Shown one piece after another: positions 1 through 5,563 of a DNA stretch of 16,614 bases. The notes beneath the pieces were generated by a model, which was not told the origin of the DNA, searched no databases, and worked only from the letters and a program-made list of their open reading frames with translations. The stretch comes from JBFMFH01 sp964481395 (GTDB taxonomy: Bacteria; Acidobacteriota; Vicinamibacteria; Vicinamibacterales; JAKQTR01). The position numbers and the translations under genes were made by a program. The stretch is from contig CAYZYG010000108.1 in assembly GCA_964481395.1 (NCBI GenBank), forward strand, positions 1-16,614. The letters are read 5' to 3'. The first letter of the stretch is position 1, and every line of letters begins with the position of its first letter.

Positions 1-1
1 G

Positions 2-856
2 CGCGGCATCGGCAACGGGATGTCGCTGATCATTTTCGCCGGGATCGTCGCCGGGCTGCCGTCGGCCGTGATCGTCACGATGGAGCAGATGAGCACCGGC
101 CAGATCGGACTCATCAGGATCCTGCTGCTCATTGTGCTGATGGTGGTGGTCATCGGTGCCATCATCTTCATGGAGCGCGGGCAGCGGCGGGTCACGGTGC
201 AGTACGCGAAACGCGTCGTCGGGCGCCGCATGTACGGCGGGTCGAGCACGCACATTCCATTGAAGGTGAACACCGGCGGCGTGATCCCGGTCATCTTCGC
301 CTCGTCGCTGCTGGCCTTCCCCGCGACGGTCGCCGGACTGTTCGAGCAGGGCAGCTGGGGCCGGGCCGTGATCGACCAGCTCGCGTGGGGGATGCCGCTC
401 TACAACCTGCTGTACTTCATCGGCATCATCTTCTTCGCATACTTCTATACGGCGATCATCTTCAACCCGGATGACGTCGCGGAAAACATGCGGAAGTACG
501 GCGGATTCGTGCCGGGCATCCGGCCCGGGAAGCGGACGGCCGAGTACATCGACACGATTCTGACCCGGATCACGCTCGCGGGCGCGATCTACCTGGCGCT
601 CGTCGCGCTGCTGCCCGAGTGGATGATCGCCGGCTTCAAGGTCGCGCCGATCCCGTTCATCGGCGAGTCGCTCGACGCGATCCTGCCGAGGTTCGTGACC
701 GAGGGCCTGAACGTGCAGTTCTACTTCGGCGGCACCTCGACGCTGATCGTGGTCGGCGTGGCGATGGACACGGTGCAGCAGATCGAGTCGCAGCTCATCA
801 TGAGGCACTACGACGGCTTCATGAAGAAGACGCGGATCAGGGGGCGCCGGGCCTGA
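2..856 (+). CDS. secY: Preprotein translocase subunit SecY, C-terminal part (5' truncated by window edge)
   Basis: SecY forms the protein-conducting pore of the SecYEG translocon in the inner membrane. The frame is open from base 2, so the gene begins before the window. 284 residues remain; judging by E. coli SecY (443 aa), roughly 160 N-terminal residues are missing. The first visible residues (RGIGNGMSLIIFAGIVAG) match the conserved GNGxSxIIFAGIVAGLP region of the family. The cytoplasmic loop GGFVPGIRPGKRTAEYID carries the conserved Arg region contacted by SecA and the ribosome. The C-terminus ends in a basic tail (KKTRIRGRRA). Several strongly hydrophobic segments are visible. An ATG at base 20 is internal, not the start. 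It is followed by map with a 48-base gap. Identification is very secure. Confidence 0.97.
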   Translation, partial: RGIGNGMSLIIFAGIVAGLPSAVIVTMEQMSTGQIGLIRILLLIVLMVVVIGAIIFMERGQRRVTVQYAKRVVGRRMYGGSSTHIPLKVNTGGVIPVIFASSLLAFPATVAGLFEQGSWGRAVIDQLAWGMPLYNLLYFIGIIFFAYFYTAIIFNPDDVAENMRKYGGFVPGIRPGKRTAEYIDTILTRITLAGAIYLALVALLPEWMIAGFKVAPIPFIGESLDAILPRFVTEGLNVQFYFGGTSTLIVVGVAMDTVQQIESQLIMRHYDGFMKKTRIRGRRA

Positions 857-872
857 GAGCCGGGGAGGCGTG

Positions 873-908
873 ATGCGAGGCCGCGACGCGAGCGGAGCCG
901 GCGCGTGA
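873..908 (+). other. Possible 11-codon leader ORF overlapping the map start
   Basis: A strong Shine-Dalgarno match (GGGGAGG, 862-868) sits 4 bases before an ATG at 873. That ATG opens an 11-codon frame (MRGRDASGAGA) ending in TGA at 906-908. The stop overlaps the GTG start of map (905) as GTGA, the geometry of translational coupling. It could be a coupling leader, a remnant of a lost gene such as adk, or chance. The spacing of the SD to the ATG is slightly short. Nothing supports a function for the peptide itself. Confidence 0.25.
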
Positions 909-1711
909 TCGTCTGCAAGTCGCCCGCCGAAATCGATCGGATGCGGGCGGCGAACGCCATCGTGGCCGAAGTGCTCGAGGCGCTGCAGCCGATGGTCAGG
1001 CCCGGGGCGACCACGGCCGAGCTCGATGCGTTCGCCGAGTCGGCGGTCCGGACGCGCGGGGCCGAGCCGGCGTTCAAGGGGTACCACGGGTTCCCCGCGA
1101 CGCTGTGCACGTCGGTGAACGAGGAGGTCATTCACGGGATCCCGTCGGCGCGCGTGCTGCGCGAGGGCGACATCCTCTCGATTGACCTGGGCGTGCGGTT
1201 CGACGGCTTCATCGGAGACGGCGCGGTCACCGTACCGGTGGGCCAGGTCAGCGGGCGGGCGCGGGAACTCCTGCGGGTGACCGAGGAGGCCCTCTACCGC
1301 GGGATCGGCGAGGCGCGGATCGGCGGGCGGGTGTCGGACATCGGCCACGCGGTCCAGCGGCACGTCGAGGCGCACGGATTCTCGGTGGTGCGCGAGTTCG
1401 TCGGACACGGGGTGGGCGCCTCGCTGCACGAGGAGCCTCAGGTACCCAATTACGGGCCGCCCGGCCGCGGGCCGCGGTTGGTGGAGGGCATGACGATCGC
1501 CATCGAACCGATGGTGGCGATGGGCAGGCCCGGCGTGAAGGTGCTCGGCGATGGCTGGACGGCCGTGACCAAGGACGGCAGCCTGGCGGCGCACTTCGAG
1601 CATACGATTGCGGTGGCTCAGGGCGGGCCCGTGATCCTGACGCGGCCGCGCGGGAGCGGTGGAAGTCAATCGGAGGGTGTGACAGCCGGTGCCGAAAGAC
1701 GACACGATTGA
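905..1711 (+). CDS. map: Methionine aminopeptidase, type I
   Basis: Removes the initiator Met from nascent proteins in the cytoplasm; a dinuclear metalloenzyme. At 268 residues it is close to the usual type I length of about 250-265. The metal ligands are all visible: Asp in IDLGVRFDGFIGDG (two Asp), His in GHGVGASLHEEP, Glu in IAIEPMVAMG and Glu in FEHTIAV. The substrate-pocket His lies in EEVIHGIPS. The GTG start at 905 is chosen because MIVCKSPAEIDRMR aligns with the usual family N-terminus and GGAG lies at 894-897. There is no N-terminal zinc-finger extension. The last ~25 residues (after VILTRPRG) look like a nonconserved tail and overlap infA by 23 bases. It follows secY directly without adk between them. 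Confidence 0.96.
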   Translation: MIVCKSPAEIDRMRAANAIVAEVLEALQPMVRPGATTAELDAFAESAVRTRGAEPAFKGYHGFPATLCTSVNEEVIHGIPSARVLREGDILSIDLGVRFDGFIGDGAVTVPVGQVSGRARELLRVTEEALYRGIGEARIGGRVSDIGHAVQRHVEAHGFSVVREFVGHGVGASLHEEPQVPNYGPPGRGPRLVEGMTIAIEPMVAMGRPGVKVLGDGWTAVTKDGSLAAHFEHTIAVAQGGPVILTRPRGSGGSQSEGVTAGAERRHD

Positions 1712-1907
1712 AGTGACGGGCGTGGTGCTGGAATCGCTGCCGAACGCGATGTTCCGGGTGGAACTCGAGAACAAGCACCAGGTCCTGGCTCACGTATCCG
1801 GCAAGATGCGGAAGAACTTCATCCGCATCCTGACGGGGGATCGGGTGCTGGTCGAGTTGTCGCCGTACGACTTGAGCCGGGGCCGGATCACCTACCGGTA
1901 CAAGTAG
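1689..1907 (+). CDS. infA: Translation initiation factor IF-1
   Basis: IF-1 binds the A site of the 30S subunit during initiation. The 72-residue product is exactly family length and consists of a single S1/OB-fold domain. The sequence includes the hallmark stretches LPNAMFRVELENKHQVLAHV, SGKMRKNFIRIL and SPYDLSRGRITYRYK at the C-terminus. The start is GTG (1689) giving MPKDDTIEV, equivalent to the usual MAKEDxIEV. The GGAGG at 1672-1676 is 12 bases upstream, a rather long spacing. The 23-base overlap with the 3' end of map implies coupled translation. Position between map and rpmJ is the usual one in the spc/alpha region. Confidence 0.97.
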   Translation: MPKDDTIEVTGVVLESLPNAMFRVELENKHQVLAHVSGKMRKNFIRILTGDRVLVELSPYDLSRGRITYRYK

Positions 1908-1969
1908 CCGGGGCCGAGTCGGGAACCGACAGACGCGCCCGCGGTGGCCGGGGCGCGAGGGTACGAGCT

Positions 1970-2083
1970 ATGAAGGTCAGAACGTCGGTCAAGCGGATGT
2001 GTGACAAGTGCAAGATCGTGCGGCGCAGCGGCGTCGTGCGCGTCATCTGCACGAACCAGAAGCACAAGCAGAGGCAGGGGTAA
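1970..2083 (+). CDS. rpmJ: 50S ribosomal protein L36 (zinc-binding form)
   Basis: L36 is the smallest large-subunit protein. The 37-codon frame begins ATG AAG GTC AGA and reads MKVRTSVKRMCDKCK... ending in KHKQRQG, matching the family from end to end. It carries the complete zinc ligand set Cys11, Cys14, Cys27 and His32, so this is the zinc-containing (C+) type. A GAGGG at 1957-1961 lies 8 bases before the ATG. It sits 62 bases after infA and 4 bases before rpsM, the standard order infA-rpmJ-rpsM. Its shortness makes it easy to miss in automated calls. Confidence 0.97.
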   Translation: MKVRTSVKRMCDKCKIVRRSGVVRVICTNQKHKQRQG

Positions 2084-2087
2084 CGTC

Positions 2088-2462
2088 ATGGCACGAATCG
2101 CGGGTGTGGACCTGCCGCGAACCAAGCGGGTCGAGATCGGGCTGACCTACATCTTCGGGATCGGCCGGACGCGCGCCACGGGGATTCTCGAGGCGGCCGG
2201 GGTGAATCCGGATGTCCGGGTGAAGGACCTCTCCGAGGACGACGTGCGGAAGATCAGCCGCGTCATCGAGGAGCAGGGCGGCGTCGAGGGCGACCTCCGC
2301 AAGGAGGTCTCCATGAACATCAAGCGGTTGATGGACATCGGCTGCTACCGCGGACTGCGGCATCGCCGCAGCCTCCCGGTGCGGGGCCAGCGGACGCGGA
2401 CCAACGCGCGCACCCGGAAGGGCCCGCGGCGCGGCGCGATCGCCAAGAAGAAGACGGTGTAA
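2088..2462 (+). CDS. rpsM: 30S ribosomal protein S13
   Basis: S13 is a 30S head protein that contacts the P-site tRNA and the L5/L31 intersubunit bridge. The 124-residue product starts MARIAGVDLPRTKRVEIGLT at ATG 2088, preceded by AGGGG (2076-2080) with 7-base spacing and only 4 bases after the rpmJ stop. Conserved elements are the helix-two-turn-helix region (FGIGRTRATGIL), the RGLRHRRSLPVRGQRTRTNA loop and the basic C-terminal tail (KGPRRGAIAKKKTV) that reaches the tRNA. An upstream in-frame GTG at 2001 would run through rpmJ and is rejected as a start. It is the first gene of the classic S13-S11-S4-alpha-L17 cluster. Confidence 0.97.
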   Translation: MARIAGVDLPRTKRVEIGLTYIFGIGRTRATGILEAAGVNPDVRVKDLSEDDVRKISRVIEEQGGVEGDLRKEVSMNIKRLMDIGCYRGLRHRRSLPVRGQRTRTNARTRKGPRRGAIAKKKTV

Positions 2463-2465
2463 GGC

Positions 2466-2885
2466 ATGGCCAAGAGCGAATCGGGCGAGAAGGCAGGCAA
2501 GCCCAAGAAGACGTTCAAGCGGCGCGGCGAGAAGCGGGTGGTGCACCACGGGATGGTGAGCATCCAGGCGTCGTTCAACAACACCACCATCACGATCGCC
2601 GACGCCGAGGGCAACGTGGTCGCGTGGTCCAGCGCGGGCGCCGTCGGGTTCAAGGGGTCGCGCAAGGGCACGCCGTTCGCGGCGACCCAGGCCGCCCTCT
2701 CCGCGGCCAACGTGGCCAAGACCATGGGCATGCGCTCGTGCGACGTGCGCGTCAAGGGGCCCGGCGCGGGCCGCGAGTCGGCCGTGCGCGCCCTGGGCAC
2801 CGTGGGGATCGAGGTCAAGTCCATCCGCGACGTGACGCCCATCCCGCACAACGGGTGCCGGCCCACGAAGCGCCGGCGCGTGTAG
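2466..2885 (+). CDS. rpsK: 30S ribosomal protein S11
   Basis: S11 lies in the 30S platform near the mRNA exit and E site. The 139-residue protein contains the diagnostic VSIQASFNNTTITIAD, GFKGSRKGTPFAA, KGPGAGRESAVRALG and DVTPIPHNGCRPTKRRRV. The Asn-Gly in PHNGC is the conserved site of isoaspartate formation known from E. coli S11. It is about ten residues longer than E. coli S11 (129) because of a lysine- and glutamate-rich N-terminal extension (MAKSESGEKAGKPKKTFKRR). It starts 4 bases after rpsM begins its stop region (gap GGC), so the two are surely co-translated. Confidence 0.97.
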   Translation: MAKSESGEKAGKPKKTFKRRGEKRVVHHGMVSIQASFNNTTITIADAEGNVVAWSSAGAVGFKGSRKGTPFAATQAALSAANVAKTMGMRSCDVRVKGPGAGRESAVRALGTVGIEVKSIRDVTPIPHNGCRPTKRRRV

Positions 2886-2922
2886 GCAGTCGGACCATTG
2901 AGACAGACACGGAAGACAGAGC

Positions 2923-3552
2923 ATGGCTAGATACATCGGACCAGTTTGCCGGTTGTGCCGTCGCGAGGGCATGAAGCTCTTTCTGAAGGGCGAGCGGTGC
3001 TACACCGAGAAGTGCGCCATCGAGAAGCGCAACTTCGTCCCGGGCCAGCACGGCAAGGCCCGCAAAGCCAAGATGGCGGGCTACGGCGTACAGTTGCGCG
3101 AAAAGCAGCGCGTCAAGCGCATCTACGGGGTGCTCGAGAACCAGTTCCGACGGTACTTCGAGTCCGCCGCCCGCCAGCGGGGGATCACCGGCGAGCTGCT
3201 CCTCCAGATGCTGGAGCGCCGCCTCGACAACGTCGTCTACCGGCTCGGCTTCTCGACCTCCCGCGCCCAGGCCCGGCAGCTCGTCCGCCACGGCCATTTC
3301 AGCGTCAACGGCCGGACGGTCGACGTCCCGTCGTTCCAGGTCCGCGAGGGCGACATCGTCGGCGTGCGCGAGAGGAGCCGCAAGGCCCCGGCCGTGCTCC
3401 ATGCCATGGACGAGGTGAAGGGACGCGGCATCCCCGAGTGGCTGGAACTCCAGGCCGAGCAGATGAGCGGCCGGATCGTGTCGCTGCCGAGCCGCGCGCA
3501 GATCAACCTGCCCGTGCAGGAGCAGCTGATCGTCGAGTTGTATTCGAAGTAG
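2923..3552 (+). CDS. rpsD: 30S ribosomal protein S4 (zinc-binding form)
   Basis: S4 is a primary 16S rRNA binder that nucleates 30S assembly, and in some bacteria it represses the alpha operon. The 209-residue product has an N-terminal zinc site with all four cysteines (Cys9, Cys12, Cys26, Cys31), the C+ form known from Thermus and Geobacillus. The central S4 RNA-binding domain is recognised by LERRLDNVVYRLGFSTSRAQ and ARQLVRHGHFSVNGRTVDVP. The C-terminus is LPVQEQLIVELYSK. The 37-base spacer after rpsK has only a weak SD. It lies between rpsK and rpoA as in most bacteria; I saw no recognisable S4-binding pseudoknot, though this needs folding to judge. Confidence 0.97.
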   Translation: MARYIGPVCRLCRREGMKLFLKGERCYTEKCAIEKRNFVPGQHGKARKAKMAGYGVQLREKQRVKRIYGVLENQFRRYFESAARQRGITGELLLQMLERRLDNVVYRLGFSTSRAQARQLVRHGHFSVNGRTVDVPSFQVREGDIVGVRERSRKAPAVLHAMDEVKGRGIPEWLELQAEQMSGRIVSLPSRAQINLPVQEQLIVELYSK

Positions 3553-3616
3553 CAGGCAACCGTGGCCCCGCGGCGCCCCCGGCGCGCGGACCAGGCAGGC
3601 GGCACCAGACGCGAGA

Positions 3617-3621
3617 AAGGA
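3617..3621 (+). promoter_or_regulatory. Ribosome binding site fixing the rpoA start
   Basis: AAGGA ends 9 bases before the ATG at 3631. It supports that ATG rather than the upstream in-frame GTG at 3562, which would add a 23-residue Arg/Pro-rich stretch unlike any known alpha subunit. Confidence 0.7.
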
Positions 3622-3630
3622 TCGCCAGCG

Positions 3631-4617
3631 ATGTTGTGGAAGGGTTTCCAGCGGCCCAAGCGGCTGGAGTTCGAGCGTGACACCCTCACCGACCGGTTCG
3701 GGCGCTTCTACGCCCAGCCGTTCGAGCGGGGCTTCGGCACCACGATCGGCAACGCCATGCGGCGCGTGCTGCTGTCGTCGATCGAGGGCGCGGCGTTCAC
3801 CGCCGTCAAGATCGACGGCGTGCTCCACGAGTTCTCGCCCATTCCCGGCGTGGTCGAGGATGCGACGGACATCATCCTCAACCTCAAGCAGATCCCGCTC
3901 AAGCTCCACGTCGACTACACCAAGACGCTGTACCTGCGCGTCGACAAGCCCGGCGAAGTCAGGGCGGGGGACCTCGAGCCCGACGCCGACGTCGAGATTC
4001 TCGAGCCGGACGCCCACATCGCCACGGTCTCCGAGGGCGGGAAGCTGGAAATGGAGGTCCGCGTGAAGCGCGGCCGCGGCTACATCACCGCCGACCGCAA
4101 CTTCGACGAGGACCTCGGCATCGGCTGGATCCCCATCGATTCCGTCCACTCGCCCGTCAAGAAGGTGAACTACCTCGTCGAGATGGCCCGCCTCGGCCAG
4201 ACCACCGACTACGAGAAGCTCACCCTCGACGTCTGGACGAACGGTGCCGTGACGGCGCGCGACGCGGTCTCGCTGGCCGCACGGCTCCTGCGCGAGCACA
4301 TGAGCATCTTCGTCAGCCTCGAGGACGCGATCGACGTGTCCGACGACGCGCAGGGCGCCCTGGGGGGGCTCAGCGTCTCCAACGAACACCTCGACAAGTC
4401 GGTCGAGGAACTGGAACTCTCGGTCCGGTCCTACAACTGTCTGAAGAACGCCAACATCAGGACCATCCGGGAGCTCGTGCAGAAGACCGAAGCCGAGATG
4501 CTCAAGACGAAGAACTTCGGGCGGAAGTCGCTCAACGAGATTCGCGAGATCCTCCAGACCATGGGGCTCGGGCTGGGCATGAAGCTCGACCAGCCTGCGC
4601 CGCAGAGGCAGGAGTAG
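3631..4617 (+). CDS. rpoA: DNA-directed RNA polymerase alpha subunit
   Basis: Alpha dimerises to seed RNA polymerase assembly and contacts UP elements and activators through its C-terminal domain. From ATG 3631 the product is 328 residues, the normal length. The N-terminal domain shows PFERGFGTTIGNAMRRVLLS, including the Arg region needed for beta/beta' binding, and EFSPIPGVVEDATDIILNLK. A short linker precedes the C-terminal domain, ELSVRSYNCLKNANIRTIRE then LVQKTEAEMLKTKNFGRKSL. The Arg, Asn-Cys and Gly-Lys equivalents of the E. coli 265 determinant are present. It follows rpsD and precedes rplQ, but the 132-base gap to rplQ is unusually long and repeat-bearing. Confidence 0.97.
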   Translation: MLWKGFQRPKRLEFERDTLTDRFGRFYAQPFERGFGTTIGNAMRRVLLSSIEGAAFTAVKIDGVLHEFSPIPGVVEDATDIILNLKQIPLKLHVDYTKTLYLRVDKPGEVRAGDLEPDADVEILEPDAHIATVSEGGKLEMEVRVKRGRGYITADRNFDEDLGIGWIPIDSVHSPVKKVNYLVEMARLGQTTDYEKLTLDVWTNGAVTARDAVSLAARLLREHMSIFVSLEDAIDVSDDAQGALGGLSVSNEHLDKSVEELELSVRSYNCLKNANIRTIRELVQKTEAEMLKTKNFGRKSLNEIREILQTMGLGLGMKLDQPAPQRQE

Positions 4618-4633
4618 GCGGGAAGCTACTGGT

Positions 4634-4668
4634 CAGTAGACAGTAGACAGTAGACAGTAGGCAGTAGG
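4634..4668 (+). repeat. Tandem heptamer repeat, 5 x CAGTAG(A/G)
   Basis: Three exact copies of CAGTAGA are followed by two of CAGTAGG without spacing (35 bases). It lies 17 bases after the rpoA stop and 82 bases before the rplQ start, inside a transcript that is normally compact. The unit is AT-richer than its surroundings and does not fold into a hairpin by itself. It has the appearance of a slippage-prone intergenic repeat. Confidence 0.9.
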
Positions 4669-4749
4669 GTTCTGCGAACCAGGCCCTGCGATGAATGGGA
4701 CCTCCGGTGGGTGCGAACCCGGGCGGCCCGACGAGACTAGGAACGAGCA

Positions 4750-5346
4750 ATGCGTCACCGAGTAGCCCACCGCAAGCTGGGACGAGTCACCGAGCACCGG
4801 ATCTCGATGCTCCGCAACCAGGCGCAGGCCCTCCTGCAGCACGAGCACCTCATCACCACCGTGCCGAAGGCCAAGGAACTGCGCCCGTTCGTCGAGAAGC
4901 TGATTACCGTGGCCAAGCAGGGCGTCGCCGAAGGCGCGGCCAACGGGAAGGCGCTGCACGCCCGTCGTCTCGTCGCGCGGGACATCGCCGACAAGGACGT
5001 CCTCAAGAAGCTGTTCGACACGCTTGCGCCGCGCTTCGCGTCGCGCCCGGGCGGCTACGTCCGGATCCTCAAAGCCGGCGTTCGCAGGGGCGATGCCGCC
5101 GAGATCGCGCTGGTCGAACTCGTCGGGTCGGAGTTCGACCCGAAGAAGGCCCAGGCCGCGAAAGACAAGGCCGAGGGCAAGGCCGAGGGGAAGGGCATCG
5201 GCGGCCGCCTGCGAGCCGCGGCCGCCCGCGTCCGCGGCCGGAAGGCCGACGACACGGACACCGCCCCCGTGCACGAGCACACCAAGGGCGCGCAGCCGAC
5301 CGCGACGAAGGCCCGCCACTCGGGCCGCAGCGGCAAGGGCGGGTAG
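4750..5346 (+). CDS. rplQ: 50S ribosomal protein L17 with long basic C-terminal extension
   Basis: L17 sits near the peptide exit tunnel of the 50S subunit. Residues 1 to about 130 are a standard L17: MRHRVAHRKLGRVTEHRISM, then LITTVPKAKELRPFVEKLIT, and GGYVRILKAGVRRGDAAEIA with ALVELVG. Bacterial L17 commonly ends near 120-130 residues, but here about 68 more follow. They are rich in Lys, Ala, Gly and Arg (KDKAEGKAEGKGIGG, RAAAARVRGRK, ending SGRSGKGG) and probably disordered. The start ATG is supported by AGGA at 4739-4742 with 7-base spacing. It ends the alpha operon; hairpins follow immediately downstream. Confidence 0.95.
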   Translation: MRHRVAHRKLGRVTEHRISMLRNQAQALLQHEHLITTVPKAKELRPFVEKLITVAKQGVAEGAANGKALHARRLVARDIADKDVLKKLFDTLAPRFASRPGGYVRILKAGVRRGDAAEIALVELVGSEFDPKKAQAAKDKAEGKAEGKGIGGRLRAAAARVRGRKADDTDTAPVHEHTKGAQPTATKARHSGRSGKGG

Positions 5347-5350
5347 CCGC

Positions 5351-5393
5351 GCGCACCGGACGGGGTTCCCGTCCCCGCAACCGTCCGGGGCGC
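5351..5393 (+). terminator. GC-rich stem-loops after rplQ (candidate terminator)
   Basis: Two mutually exclusive hairpins start 4 bases after the rplQ stop. The local one pairs GGACGGG (5358-5364) with CCCGTCC (5368-5374) across a 3-base loop. The long one pairs CCGGACGG (5356-5363) with CCGTCCGG (5381-5388), extendable by GCGC/GCGC beyond one mismatch. No T-run follows, so an intrinsic terminator of the classic type is not shown; end-protection or a Rho-assisted terminator is possible. Confidence 0.4.
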
Positions 5394-5435
5394 ACGCGCG
5401 CACGAGCGGCTCGTCAGCGCATCGGATCCCAGGCT

Positions 5436-5455
5436 CCGGCAGGACCACCTGCCGG
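5436..5455 (+). other. Perfect 8-bp inverted repeat upstream of the cydA promoter
   Basis: CCGGCAGG, a 4-base ACCA gap, then CCTGCCGG. It lies 9 bases before the putative -35 of cydA (5464), so it could be an operator for an oxygen- or redox-responsive regulator, or a second stem-loop terminating rplQ read-through. It does not resemble the FNR or Rex consensus. Confidence 0.35.
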
Positions 5456-5463
5456 GGCCTGTG

Positions 5464-5492
5464 TTGCGTACGGGGCCCGCGAGGCGGATAAT
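5464..5492 (+). promoter_or_regulatory. Candidate sigma70-type promoter for cydAB
   Basis: TTGCGT (5464-5469), a 17-base spacer, then GATAAT (5487-5492, five of six to TATAAT). It is the only such pair I noticed in the rplQ-cydA spacer and would give a leader of about 60-65 bases before the cydA ATG at 5564. Confidence 0.5.
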
Positions 5493-5563
5493 CCCGCTGG
5501 GCCCCCTGTGCATCTCCGCCGTGCGGTGTTCGCCCGGCCGACGGCCCCTGTCGGATGTCCCTC

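Noticed and set aside
3562..3630. Upstream GTG start for rpoA giving a 23-residue extension
   Set aside because: The added residues are Arg/Pro-rich and unlike alpha subunits; the ATG at 3631 has a good SD and gives the standard 328-residue length.
2815..4389. A 524-codon minus-strand frame across rpsD and rpoA
   Set aside because: Lies wholly antisense to two essential, unmistakable genes and has no motif or start signal.
4634..4668. CRISPR-like array
   Set aside because: Units are 7 bases with no spacers and no cas genes nearby; it is a simple tandem repeat.
1..5346. Horizontal transfer of part of the ribosomal block
   Set aside because: Gene order and protein sequences are standard and composition is uniform apart from the small heptamer repeat.
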